A program made the translations under genes and the position numbers. The notes beneath the pieces are model-generated. The model was given only the letters and a program-made list of their open reading frames with translations. It did not search any database and was not told the origin of the DNA. A DNA stretch of 64,000 bases from Litoreibacter ponti (lineage in GTDB: Bacteria; Pseudomonadota; Alphaproteobacteria; Rhodobacterales; Rhodobacteraceae): positions 1,798,001 to 1,862,000 of the forward strand of contig NZ_QBKS01000001.1 of the NCBI RefSeq assembly GCF_003054285.1, read 5' to 3'. Of this stretch, positions 18,101-26,582 are shown piece after piece (positions within the stretch are counted from its first letter, which is position 1; each line of letters starts with the position of its first letter).

Positions 18101-18970
18101 ATGAAAAAGCAGACCGCCATGGACAAGAACTGGTTCGAGACCGCAGAAACCCTGTCCGCGGCGCTTCCCTATCTGCAGCGCTACGATGGGGCCATCGTGG
18201 TGATCAAGCTCGGCGGGCACGCCATGGGCAGCGATGATGCGATGGACCTGTTCGCCCGCGACATCGTGCTGATGCAGCAGGTGGGCATCAACCCGGTGAT
18301 CGTGCATGGCGGTGGGCCGATGATCAACGACATGCTGGCCCGCCTCGGCGTGGACTCGCACTTCGTCGACGGCAAGCGGGTTACCGATGCGGCCACGGTC
18401 GAGGTGGTCGAGATGGTGCTGTCGGGCGTCGTCAACAAGCGCATCGTGCAGGCCATAAACCGCCAGGGCGGGCGCGGTGTGGGCCTGTCCGGCAAGGACG
18501 CAAGCCTCATCCGCTGCGAGCCCAGCCACCCGGATCTGGGCTTTGTCGGCGAGCCGGTCGAGATGCGGCCCGAGGTCCTGCACACCCTGTTCGAGGCGGG
18601 CATGATCCCCGTCATCGCCCCCTTGGGCTTCGGCGCCGAGGGCGAGACATTCAACATCAACGGCGACACCGCCGCAGGCGCCGTGGCCGCGGCGTTGAAG
18701 GCCGACCGCCTCCTGCTTCTGACCGATGTCGCGGGCGTCAAGGACCAATCAGGTGAGGTCGTGACCGAGCTGACCGCGTCCGCCATCCGTAAGCTGACGC
18801 AAGAGGGCGTCATCGCCGGCGGCATGATCCCCAAGACAGAGACCGCGCTGGCCGCGCTCGACGGTGGCGTGCGCGCGGCGGTCATCCTCGACGGTCGCGC
18901 GCCCAATGCCTGCCTGCTGGAGCTGTTCACGCCCCACGGCGCGGGCTCCATGATCCGGCAAGACAGCTAG
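18101..18970 (+). CDS. argB: Acetylglutamate kinase
   Basis: 289 residues of the amino-acid kinase fold. It phosphorylates N-acetyl-L-glutamate in the second step of arginine synthesis. Visible are VVIKLGGHAM, IVHGGGPMIND, the arginine-sensitive-type N-helix region, NINGDTAAGAVA and GGMIPKTETA. Start could be ATG 18101 or ATG 18119 (MDKNWFETAETL). It is followed after 3 nt by the iron-sulfur protein gene, so the two are probably co-transcribed though functionally unrelated. Confidence 0.96.
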   Translation: MKKQTAMDKNWFETAETLSAALPYLQRYDGAIVVIKLGGHAMGSDDAMDLFARDIVLMQQVGINPVIVHGGGPMINDMLARLGVDSHFVDGKRVTDAATVEVVEMVLSGVVNKRIVQAINRQGGRGVGLSGKDASLIRCEPSHPDLGFVGEPVEMRPEVLHTLFEAGMIPVIAPLGFGAEGETFNINGDTAAGAVAAALKADRLLLLTDVAGVKDQSGEVVTELTASAIRKLTQEGVIAGGMIPKTETALAALDGGVRAAVILDGRAPNACLLELFTPHGAGSMIRQDS

Positions 18971-18973
18971 GCG

Positions 18974-19636
18974 ATGACGCTCGACGCGGTGCGCTCTGCG
19001 GCCCGGGCCGTCCATCTCGACACACTCGGCGCGTTCCACCCCGATGCCGATGACATGGCCCCGGAGGGCACCGGCACGCTTGTCCTGCTCGGCCCGTGCG
19101 AGCCCGGCTTCTGGGCGCAGTTCATCGCCAGCCCGGAATGGCGCGATGGTGCGCCCGATCCGATGGACCGCTGGTCGCGCCGGGTGATCGGCGCGCTGGC
19201 GGAGCAGCTCGGTGCCACGCCTCTCTATCCGTTCGGCGGCCCGCCCTATCAGCCATTCTTTCGTTGGGCCCTCCGCTCGGGCGAGGCCTGGGCCTCCCCC
19301 GTCTCCCTGCTCGTCCATGCGCGGGCCGGGTTGATGGTCAGCTATCGCGGTGCGCTGGCCCTGCCGGACCGGCTCGACCTGCCCTCGCCGCCCGCGACCC
19401 CCTGCGACACCTGCGCGGACCAGCCCTGCCTGACCGCCTGCCCCTCCGGCGCGCTCACGGGGGCAGGCTACGACGTGCCGCGCTGCCACGCCTATCTCGA
19501 CACGCCCGCGGGCGCAGAGCAGCGCGCGAAGGGCTGCACCGTGCGCCGCGCTTGCCCGATCTCCCAAAGCTATGGCAGGGTAGAGGCTCAGTCGGCCTAT
19601 CACATGTCGATGTTCCACAAAGGGAGCTCCGCTTGA
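18974..19636 (+). CDS. 4Fe-4S ferredoxin-like protein
   Basis: 220 residues. The C-terminal half contains CDTCADQPCLTACP, a 4Fe-4S binding motif, followed by CHAYL and further cysteines (KGCTVRRACPIS) that could bind a second cluster. The N-terminal half resembles the non-cluster part of QueG-like proteins only loosely. Probably an electron-transfer or redox enzyme of the cytoplasm; substrate unknown. Its stop overlaps the TTG start of the SixA-like phosphatase. Confidence 0.75.
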   Translation: MTLDAVRSAARAVHLDTLGAFHPDADDMAPEGTGTLVLLGPCEPGFWAQFIASPEWRDGAPDPMDRWSRRVIGALAEQLGATPLYPFGGPPYQPFFRWALRSGEAWASPVSLLVHARAGLMVSYRGALALPDRLDLPSPPATPCDTCADQPCLTACPSGALTGAGYDVPRCHAYLDTPAGAEQRAKGCTVRRACPISQSYGRVEAQSAYHMSMFHKGSSA

Positions 19637-20145
19637 AACTCATCCTCACCCGCCACGCCAAGTCCAGCTGGGACGATCTCAGCCTCGATGATCATGACCG
19701 CCCTCTCAACGAGCGCGGACGCGCGGCGGCGACACGGATGGGGGGATGGATCAGCGGCAGGCGGCACACGCCCGCCCATGTGCTGTGCTCGACCGCGGAG
19801 CGGGCGCAGGAGACCTGCGCGCTGATGTGCGAGCAGATGGACCCCACGCCACAGGTGATCCACACGCCCGAGCTTTACCACGCCTCTCCCGACACGATCC
19901 TGGCGCAGATCAAGCGCGCGCCTGCGGGGGATTTGATGGTCGTGGGCCACAATCCTGGCATGTGTGAGATGGCGCGTATGATCGTCGATGTGCCGCCGAA
20001 CCATGACCGTTTCGCGGTCTACCCGACAACTGCCACCCTGATCGCGGAGTTCAGCGGCGACAGCTGGGCCGACCTGTCCTTCGGCACGGCCCGGGTGATC
20101 CAGTTCATCGTGCCGCGGGAGCTGAAAGAGCTGCAGACCGCCTGA
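19633..20145 (+). CDS. SixA-like histidine phosphatase
   Basis: 170 residues of the histidine phosphatase (phosphoglycerate mutase-like) superfamily: the phospho-accepting His8 is in LTRHAKSSW, with STAERAQETC and the second active His in VVGHNPGM. SixA removes phosphate from histidine phosphotransfer proteins, but the target here is unknown. The start is TTG 19633, with AGGGAG 6 nt upstream; the TTGA overlap with the previous stop indicates coupling. A strong bidirectional terminator follows. Confidence 0.85.
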   Translation: MKLILTRHAKSSWDDLSLDDHDRPLNERGRAAATRMGGWISGRRHTPAHVLCSTAERAQETCALMCEQMDPTPQVIHTPELYHASPDTILAQIKRAPAGDLMVVGHNPGMCEMARMIVDVPPNHDRFAVYPTTATLIAEFSGDSWADLSFGTARVIQFIVPRELKELQTA

Positions 20146-20165
20146 CGTTCACCACACCCGGACAG

Positions 20166-20196
20166 CAAAAAGGCCCCGGATGCGCCCGGGGCCTTT
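20166..20196. terminator. Bidirectional terminator between sixA-like gene and bztD
   Basis: AAAAGGCCCCGG / CCCGGGGCCTTTT stem with a short loop, A-rich on one side and T-rich on the other. It serves both convergent transcripts. Confidence 0.85.
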
Positions 20197-20218
20197 TCGT
20201 TTTCGTCGAGACGCTGTC

Positions 20219-20986
20219 TCAGTGGCCGAGGATCTGGCTCAGGAACAGCTTGGTCCGGTCGCTCTTGGGGTTGTTGAAGAACTCCTCGGGCTCGTTCTGC
20301 TCCACGATCTGGCCCGCATCCATGAAGATCACGCGGTTGGCCACCTGACGGGCGAAGCCCATCTCGTGGGTCACGCAAAGCATGGTCATGCCCTCTTCGG
20401 CCAGCTCGATCATGGTGTCGAGCACCTCTTTGATCATCTCCGGGTCAAGGGCCGAGGTCGGCTCGTCGAACAGCATGATCCGCGGCTTCATGCACAGCGA
20501 GCGCGCGATGGCCACACGCTGCTGCTGGCCGCCCGACAGCTGGCCGGGGTACTTGTCGGCCTGCTCCGGGATCTTCACCTTGGCGAGGAAGTGCATCGCC
20601 ACCTCTTCGGCCTCTTTCTTCGGGGTCTTGCGGACCCAGATCGGCGCCAGCGTGCAGTTCTCGAGGATCGTCAGATGCGGGAACAGGTTGAAGTGCTGGA
20701 AGCACATGCCAACCTCGGACCGGATCTTGTCGATGTTCTTCAGGTCCGACGACAGCACCGTGCCATCCACCACGATCTTGCCCGCCTGGTGTTCCTCCAG
20801 CGCGTTGATGCAGCGGATCAGGGTGGACTTGCCAGAGCCGGACGGCCCGCAGATCACGATCCGCTCGCCACGCTGCACCGTCAGGTCGATGTCGCGCAGC
20901 ACGTGGAAGGTGCCGTACCACTTGTTCATGTTGGTGATCTCGATGGCGACTTCGTCCGAGACCGTCATTTGGGCTTGTTGGTTCAT
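20219..20986 (-). CDS. bztD: Amino-acid ABC transporter ATP-binding protein (BztD/AapP type)
   Basis: 255 residues. Walker A GPSGSGKST (47-55), Q-loop FQHFN, signature LSGGQ (150-154), Walker B MLFDEP (171-176), and H-loop THEM. It energises uptake of glutamate, glutamine, aspartate and asparagine if it follows the Rhodobacter bzt system, which the gene order A-B-C-D supports. It lies 13 nt after bztC and ends the operon at the shared terminator. Confidence 0.92.
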   Translation of the reverse strand: MNQQAQMTVSDEVAIEITNMNKWYGTFHVLRDIDLTVQRGERIVICGPSGSGKSTLIRCINALEEHQAGKIVVDGTVLSSDLKNIDKIRSEVGMCFQHFNLFPHLTILENCTLAPIWVRKTPKKEAEEVAMHFLAKVKIPEQADKYPGQLSGGQQQRVAIARSLCMKPRIMLFDEPTSALDPEMIKEVLDTMIELAEEGMTMLCVTHEMGFARQVANRVIFMDAGQIVEQNEPEEFFNNPKSDRTKLFLSQILGH

Positions 20987-20999
20987 TGTTCAGGTCTCC

Positions 21000-22556
21000 T
21001 TAGCGGTGGCTGGTGTTGAGCTGACGCTCAAGCCACTGGGAATATTGCGAGATCGAGTAGCAGACGACGAAGAAGACCAGCGCTGCGAAGAGGTAGACCT
21101 CCCAGTAGATGCTGATCCAGTCGGTGGACTGCTGAATGGGGCCGCGGATCATGCCGACGATGTCGAACATCGAGATCACGGACACCAGCGTGGTGTCCTT
21201 GAACAGGCCCACGGCCACGTTGACGATGCCCGGGATCGAGATCTTCAGCGCCTGCGGCAGGATGATCAGACGGGTCGCCTGGGTGTAGTTCAGCCCCAGA
21301 CTGTCCGCCGCCTCGTACTGGCCCTTCGGCAGGGCGGCGAGGCCACCCCGGATCACCTCGGCGATATAGGCCGAGGAGAACATGGTGATCATGATGATCA
21401 CCCGCAGGATCAGGTCAAAGTTGCTTTCCGGCGGCATGAAGTAGGCCAGCATCACGTTTGCCACAAACAGCAGCGTGATCAGCGGCACCCCGCGGATGAA
21501 CTCGATGAAGACCACGCAGACGCCCTTGATCAGCGGCATGTTGGACTGACGGCCCAGCGCCAGAATGATGCCCAGCGGGATCGACAGCGACACGCAGACC
21601 ACACCCAGGATCATGCACAGCATGTAGCCGCCCATGTCGCGCGAGGGCACCGCCTGCAGCTCGATCGGAATGATCGAGTTCAGCGTGCCCGACACCGGCC
21701 CAAGCAGGTAGGCCAGCATGACGTAGATCGCGGCCAGCGAGGTCACGATGGTGACCAGCCCGCCATCCTCGGCGTCGTTGTAGATCGCGTAGCCCACGAA
21801 GATGCCCATCGGGATGAACATCGCGTAGGTGAACACCGACAGCGCCATGAACAGCGTGCTGGAGATCAGCGTCAGGATCGTGGCATTGCCGATGGAGCCC
21901 GCGATGAACCACAGCTCTTGCGCGCCGGTGAACAGCAGATAGGCCAGCCCGGCACCTGCCCCGGCCCCCACGACCGCCGCCAGAATGGTGCGGGCGCCGA
22001 CATCGAGGCTTTCGACGAACTTGAAGATCATCCCCGTGACGATGATCGCGGCCAGAATGGTCAGCGGCACCCAAAGCGAGCCGCCCCAGATCAGCCAGAA
22101 GGCCAGGAAGGGATAAAGCGCGGTCAGGATCAGCATTTTGCGCGGAAAGACCTTGCTGAACAGCACCGGCGCAATCGCCACCAGCATCACCAGGAAGGCC
22201 ACCAGCGGGCGCCAATAGGCGTCAGCGGGGTATTTGAAGCCGAACATCAGGTGGTCCCAGCGGTCGACGAGCACGGCAAAGCACGCGCCGGTCTCCGCGC
22301 CGGACGCCGTGACCTTGTCGCGGCATTCCCGGATCGAGCCCGCGTCCCAGACCCCGTTGGCAAACCACGGGAAGGCTCCCATGAAGATCTTGTAGATGAA
22401 GTAGAGCGCCAACAGCGTCATGATCGTGTTGAACGGCCCCGAGAACAGGTTCTCCCGCACCCACTTCACGGCGCCCGCCTGACTGGCAGGGGGCGGCGCG
22501 GGTGGGATTTCAGTCTCGCGGACGAAGGCGACAGTCTGTGCGTGTGTATCTGACAT
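21000..22556 (-). CDS. bztC: Amino-acid ABC transporter permease (BztC/AapM type), enlarged
   Basis: 518 residues. The C-terminal 200 residues are the permease core with the EAA loop EVIRGGLAALPKGQYEAAD, the site that contacts the ATPase. The N-terminal 300 residues hold an unusually large set of hydrophobic segments (about eight) compared with AapM proteins of roughly 380-435 residues. The gene follows bztB after 1 nt. It acts as a heterodimer with BztB in the inner membrane. Confidence 0.9.
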   Translation of the reverse strand: MSDTHAQTVAFVRETEIPPAPPPASQAGAVKWVRENLFSGPFNTIMTLLALYFIYKIFMGAFPWFANGVWDAGSIRECRDKVTASGAETGACFAVLVDRWDHLMFGFKYPADAYWRPLVAFLVMLVAIAPVLFSKVFPRKMLILTALYPFLAFWLIWGGSLWVPLTILAAIIVTGMIFKFVESLDVGARTILAAVVGAGAGAGLAYLLFTGAQELWFIAGSIGNATILTLISSTLFMALSVFTYAMFIPMGIFVGYAIYNDAEDGGLVTIVTSLAAIYVMLAYLLGPVSGTLNSIIPIELQAVPSRDMGGYMLCMILGVVCVSLSIPLGIILALGRQSNMPLIKGVCVVFIEFIRGVPLITLLFVANVMLAYFMPPESNFDLILRVIIMITMFSSAYIAEVIRGGLAALPKGQYEAADSLGLNYTQATRLIILPQALKISIPGIVNVAVGLFKDTTLVSVISMFDIVGMIRGPIQQSTDWISIYWEVYLFAALVFFVVCYSISQYSQWLERQLNTSHR

Positions 22557-22557
22557 C

Positions 22558-23775
22558 TTAGCGCTCCTGCAGCTTCATGCGCTCGTTGAAGATGTTCATG
22601 AAGAACGAGATCAACAGCGAGATCGTAAGGTAGAACAACATCAGCAACAGCACCGTCTCGATGGCGCGGCCCGTCTGCAGCAGCGTGATGCCGCCCAGCG
22701 TGCCCGTGACGTCCATGTAGCCCACCGCGATGGCGAGCGAGGAGTTCTTGGTGATGTTGAGATATTGCGAGATCAGCGGCGGGATGATGACCCGCAGCGC
22801 CTGCGGCAGAACCACTAGCGACATGATGCGGTTGGGGCGTAGCCCCAGCGCGCCCGCGGCCTCTGTCTGGCCCTTGGAGATCGCTAGGATACCCGCCCGC
22901 ACGTTCTCTGCGATGAAGGCTCCGGTGTAGATCGCCAACGCGAACCACAGCGCGATCAGTGAGCCGAGGATCGTGATACCGCCGCGGAAGTTGAAGCCCT
23001 GAAGCGACGGGTAGTCCAGTGAGATCGGCGAGCCCAGCACAAGCTGCGCAAGGATCGCGGGGATGAAGAACAGCCCGACCGAGGGCCAGAAGGTCGGGAT
23101 CAGGCGACCATGGTCAAACAGCTGTTTGCGCGCGTAGCGGCGGAACAGGAAAATGCCCACGATCGAGGCCAGGAACACACCCAGCACCAGCAAAGAGCCC
23201 TCGCCCCAGACCGGCTTCGGGATGTAGACGCCCCGGTTCGTGACCGCGATCGTGTCGAACAGCCACATCGACGCCGCGGGATCATCGCCGCGGAAGTCCC
23301 TCGGCGCAGGGGCGGTGTTGATCATGATCGAGAAGATGATCAGGATCCAGATCAGCACCGGCACGTTGCGGAAGATCTCGACATAGAAACTCATCAGTTT
23401 GCTGACGATCCAGTTGTTCGACAGGCGCAGCACGCCCGCAATCACCCCAATGATCGTCGCGGTGATACAGGCCAGGAAGGCCACGATCAGCGTGTTGAGC
23501 AGGCCCACAAGCGCCGCGCGCCCATGGGTCGATTGCGAGGTGTACTCAATCGGGCGCTGGTTGATGTCATAGCCCGCCTGGCTGCCCAGAAACTCGTAGC
23601 TGATGTTCAGGCCAGCGGCGGCGAGGTTGCGTACCAGGTTGCCACCCACAAAGGCCATGAAGGCGATGATGGCCACGAGGGCGATGAATTGGAAGGTGAG
23701 CGATCGGTAGCGCGTATCGTTCAACAGCATAGAGAGCCGGAACGACTCCGTGTGCGGATCGGCTAGTGTCGTCAT
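22558..23775 (-). CDS. bztB: Amino-acid ABC transporter permease (BztB/AapQ type)
   Basis: 405 residues, with a membrane permease core. It shows the split layout typical of AapQ: first helices, a long periplasmic insert (FLGSQAGYDINQRPIEY), then the core with the EAA loop ENVRAGILAISKGQTEAAGALG. ATG 23775 is chosen because it has AGGGAA upstream and the family N-terminus starts here; the frame extends to 23817 without support. It is separated from bztA by 158 bp with a hairpin, and abuts bztC. Confidence 0.92.
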   Translation of the reverse strand: MTTLADPHTESFRLSMLLNDTRYRSLTFQFIALVAIIAFMAFVGGNLVRNLAAAGLNISYEFLGSQAGYDINQRPIEYTSQSTHGRAALVGLLNTLIVAFLACITATIIGVIAGVLRLSNNWIVSKLMSFYVEIFRNVPVLIWILIIFSIMINTAPAPRDFRGDDPAASMWLFDTIAVTNRGVYIPKPVWGEGSLLVLGVFLASIVGIFLFRRYARKQLFDHGRLIPTFWPSVGLFFIPAILAQLVLGSPISLDYPSLQGFNFRGGITILGSLIALWFALAIYTGAFIAENVRAGILAISKGQTEAAGALGLRPNRIMSLVVLPQALRVIIPPLISQYLNITKNSSLAIAVGYMDVTGTLGGITLLQTGRAIETVLLLMLFYLTISLLISFFMNIFNERMKLQER

Positions 23776-23894
23776 CTTGGACGTTCCCTGTCTTGGCCGG
23801 CGCGATTTATGATGCACCTCGTTTTCGGGTGCGGGAGCTGCCAGCTCTTTTGTCGTGGTGGCCCAGAGTGCGGGCCGGGTCGTCTAGATAGGAA

Positions 23895-23919
23895 AAGGGC
23901 GCGGTATGACCGCGCCCTT
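23895..23919 (-). terminator. Intercistronic hairpin between bztA and bztB
   Basis: AAGGGCGCGGT / ACCGCGCCCTT stem 15 nt after the bztA stop, with TTTT following on the minus strand. It probably lowers read-through or stabilises bztA mRNA, so that the binding protein is made in excess over the permeases (inference from similar operons). Confidence 0.7.
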
Positions 23920-23933
23920 GACCTTGTATGTGT

Positions 23934-24950
23934 TTACCGGAACGGCGGGGAGTAGATCAGGCCGCCATCGGTCCACTGAGCGTTCAGGCCGCGGGCCAGA
24001 CCGATCGGGGTGGCTGCGCCGATGTTCTTCTCGAACACTTCGCCGTAGTTGCCAGCAACGCCCAGGGCGTTCTTGGCCCAATCAGCTTCCAGACCCAGCA
24101 TCGCGCCAAGGTCACCTTCGGTGCCCAGCAGACGGTTGATTTCCGGGTTGTCGGAGCCAGCGGACAGCTCTTCCAGGTTCACGGAGGTCACGCCAAGCTC
24201 TTCGGCGGTGATCATCGCGTTCAGGGTCCAACGAACGATGTCAGCCCATTCGTTGTCGCCGTGACGCACCAGCGGGCCCAGCGGCTCTTTGGAGACGATC
24301 TCGGGCAGCAGCACGTGAGCCGACGGATCTTCGAAGTTGGCACGCTGAGCGGCCAGAGCGGATGCGTCCGTGGTGTACACGTCACATGCGCCAGCCAGAT
24401 ACTGCTGAACGGCTTCTGCGCCGGTCTCGATCGGAACGGGCTCGTAGCTGATGTTGTTGGAGCGGAAGAAGTCCGCCAGGTTCAGCTCGGTGGTGGTGCC
24501 GGTCTGGATGCAGACGGTTGCGCCGTCCAGATCCTTGGCCGATGCCACGCCTAGCTCCTTGGGAACCATGAAGCCTTGACCGTCATAGTAGTTCACGCCG
24601 GTGAATTCGAACTTCAGGTCGACGTCACGGGAGAAGGTCCAGGTGGTGTTACGGGCCAGCATGTCGATCTCGCCGGAGGCCAGAGCGGTGAAGCGGGTCT
24701 TGCCGGTGGTCGGCACGAACTCAACGGCATTGCCGTCACCCAGCACGGCTGCAGCCACGGCGCGGCACACAGCCACGTCGAAACCTTGCCACACGCCGGA
24801 TGCGTCGGGCTCAGCGAAGCCAGGCACGCCGGTGGTCACGCCACAGTTCAGCTTGCCGCGCGACTTCACTTCGTCAAGCGTGGCAGCTTGAACGCCGCCA
24901 GCGATGACGCCAGCTACGGTCAGGGCGCCAAGAAAAACGGATTTTTTCAT
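23934..24950 (-). CDS. bztA: Amino-acid ABC transporter substrate-binding protein (BztA/AapJ type)
   Basis: 338 residues. Signal peptide MKKSVFLGALTVAGVIAGGVQAA, then a family 3 solute-binding fold: TLDEVKSRGKLNCGVTTGVPGFAE, GFDVAVCRAVAAAVLG, and RNTTWTFSRD. This length and the RNTTWT motif fit AapJ/BztA rather than shorter binding proteins. It captures acidic amino acids and their amides in the periplasm. The start at 24950 is fixed by the signal peptide and GGAAGAGG just upstream. Confidence 0.94.
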   Translation of the reverse strand: MKKSVFLGALTVAGVIAGGVQAATLDEVKSRGKLNCGVTTGVPGFAEPDASGVWQGFDVAVCRAVAAAVLGDGNAVEFVPTTGKTRFTALASGEIDMLARNTTWTFSRDVDLKFEFTGVNYYDGQGFMVPKELGVASAKDLDGATVCIQTGTTTELNLADFFRSNNISYEPVPIETGAEAVQQYLAGACDVYTTDASALAAQRANFEDPSAHVLLPEIVSKEPLGPLVRHGDNEWADIVRWTLNAMITAEELGVTSVNLEELSAGSDNPEINRLLGTEGDLGAMLGLEADWAKNALGVAGNYGEVFEKNIGAATPIGLARGLNAQWTDGGLIYSPPFR

Positions 24951-25064
24951 ATTTACCTCTTCCTGATGGTCCGCCCCGTATTTTGTCGGGGCAGTTTGTT
25001 CCGACCGAGTGAAGGTCGGGGGCGATAAGTTGAGGGTGATGGTTCTCCCCCTCAGTGAGCGTGA

Positions 25065-25093
25065 ATAAGGCCAAATCAACGCTTTCGCGTCAA
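25065..25093 (-). promoter_or_regulatory. Candidate sigma-70 promoter of bztABCD
   Basis: On the minus strand TTGACG (25093-25088) is followed after 17 nt by CCTTAT (25070-25065), about 115 nt upstream of bztA. The -35 box is good, the -10 box weak. Confidence 0.45.
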
Positions 25094-25203
25094 GGCAATA
25101 TCGGGGGTTGACCCTCGGTAAACAAAGGCATTTTCAGCCCATCCGGCCAGGTTTTTGCGTTTTGGTTAACAATGCGCCTGCAAAACCGCCGAAAACTGCG
25201 CCG

Positions 25204-25911
25204 TTAGGCACAAAGTTGAAAGAAACGTGCGGCTTGCAGCAGGTCGCGCCGCTTGATTTCGGCCTGCGCCGCGGCCTCTTCGTCCTCGCCCCACTGGCTG
25301 ATCTGCCATTCCTCGTCGATTCGGCTCAAATCCCACGCCTCCTGGGCCTCCAGCCGCTCGCGCGTAACCGCAAGCCCCAGGACCAGCGAACCGGAGATCG
25401 CAACAAGGTCATGCACCGCCGTCAAGGCGAACGGGTCGAAGCGCTCGACATGGCCATGCAAAGCCGCAAGGCTTTGGGGCGGCTGCGGCTCATGCATCAC
25501 GCCGACCCGCAGTTGCAGCGGCGCGCCCAGCTCCGTGGCGCTCCAGTCGACCAGCGGGTCCCAGCCCTCCGCCTGCGCGGCCACGAGCCCCTCGGGGCTG
25601 TCGGCGCGGTAGCAGATCAGGTCGCTGTCGCCGTAGTCGGCGAGCATTTGGGCCACCTCCGCGTGTTGCACCGCCACCTTGTCGAGCGCCGCGTTGCACG
25701 CGCGGGTCACCGGCATCGACAGCGGGTCGATCTTGTCCTCCTGCGCGGCCCATTCTTCGGCTATCGCTTCGGCCATGGCGCGGGTCGGGACCACGACCGG
25801 AGTTTTCAGCGGCGAGCGCACGCCGCGCCCGTCCAGATGCACGGTGTAGCCCGCATCGGCCTCAATCACGTCGGTCTTTTCCCAAAAGCGCTTCGCCGCC
25901 CACTCGCTCAT
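25204..25911 (-). CDS. ATP12 family F1-ATPase assembly chaperone
   Basis: 235 residues. ATP12 family features are KRFWEKTDVIEADAGYTVHLDGRGVRSP near the start, the EEWAAQEDKIDP motif and the C-terminal EAWDLSRIDEEWQISQWGEDEEA. In alphaproteobacteria and mitochondria it chaperones the F1 alpha subunit. ATG 25911 overlaps the stop of the upstream HAD gene (ATGA). It is the last gene of the crcB-rlu-HAD-ATP12 transcript. Confidence 0.9.
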   Translation of the reverse strand: MSEWAAKRFWEKTDVIEADAGYTVHLDGRGVRSPLKTPVVVPTRAMAEAIAEEWAAQEDKIDPLSMPVTRACNAALDKVAVQHAEVAQMLADYGDSDLICYRADSPEGLVAAQAEGWDPLVDWSATELGAPLQLRVGVMHEPQPPQSLAALHGHVERFDPFALTAVHDLVAISGSLVLGLAVTRERLEAQEAWDLSRIDEEWQISQWGEDEEAAAQAEIKRRDLLQAARFFQLCA

Positions 25912-26582
25912 GCGCGTGTCTCCCACATCTGCTGCAGCGCGCCGTCGAGCGCCGCGTAGTCGTCAATAATCATGTCCGCATGGGGCCGCAGCGACGCCGT
26001 GTCGTGATAGCCCCACGCCACCCCGATGGTGCCGATCCCGGCGCTGCGCCCCATCTCCAGATCAAAGGTCGTGTCACCGAGGATCACCGCCTGATGCGGC
26101 TCGGTCCCGGTGTCCGCCAAGCAGGTCTCGATCATCGACGGGTGTGGCTTGGACGGATGGTTGTCGGCCACCTGCACGGTCTGGAACAACCGCTCCAGCC
26201 GGTAGGTCCGCAGAATGCGGTCCATGCCGCGCCGCGATTTGCCCGTGGCGATGCCCAGCAGCACCTCATCCTGCTCGGCCAGCTGCTGCACAGCCTGCAA
26301 AGCGCCGGGGAAGAACGTCGTCTCCGGCCGTGCTTCCGCCTCGCTGCGGAACGCTTCGGAATAGGCCAGCACCAAGGCGCGCTGCGCGGCGTCAGACGCA
26401 CCCGGCGCAAGCCGCGCCATGGCAACCGGCAGCGACAGCCCAATGATGCCGCGCACCGCGTCCGGGTCCGGCTGGGGAAGATCGCAGGCCTCGAACGCGA
26501 CGGCCATCGCCCACTTTATGTTGGCGAGACTGTCGACCAGAGTGCCGTCCACATCAAAGATGACGAGCTTCAGCTCCCCCAT
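25908..26582 (-). CDS. HAD-IA family phosphatase (phosphoglycolate phosphatase-like)
   Basis: 224 residues. HAD motif I is FDVDGTLVDS (nucleophile Asp10, acid/base Asp12), motif II is IATGKSRRG, motif III includes KPHP, and motif IV is LGDTTFDLEMG. The cap domain is alpha-helical. It resembles Gph-type phosphatases, but the substrate is unproven. Its start lies 13 nt inside the 3' end of the pseudouridine synthase gene, and its end overlaps ATP12. Confidence 0.88.
   Translation of the reverse strand: MGELKLVIFDVDGTLVDSLANIKWAMAVAFEACDLPQPDPDAVRGIIGLSLPVAMARLAPGASDAAQRALVLAYSEAFRSEAEARPETTFFPGALQAVQQLAEQDEVLLGIATGKSRRGMDRILRTYRLERLFQTVQVADNHPSKPHPSMIETCLADTGTEPHQAVILGDTTFDLEMGRSAGIGTIGVAWGYHDTASLRPHADMIIDDYAALDGALQQMWETRA

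Noticed and set aside
20382..22553. 723-codon plus-strand frame over bztCD
   Set aside because: Antisense to clear ABC transporter genes; high in Asp, His, Arg and Gln, with no known domain.
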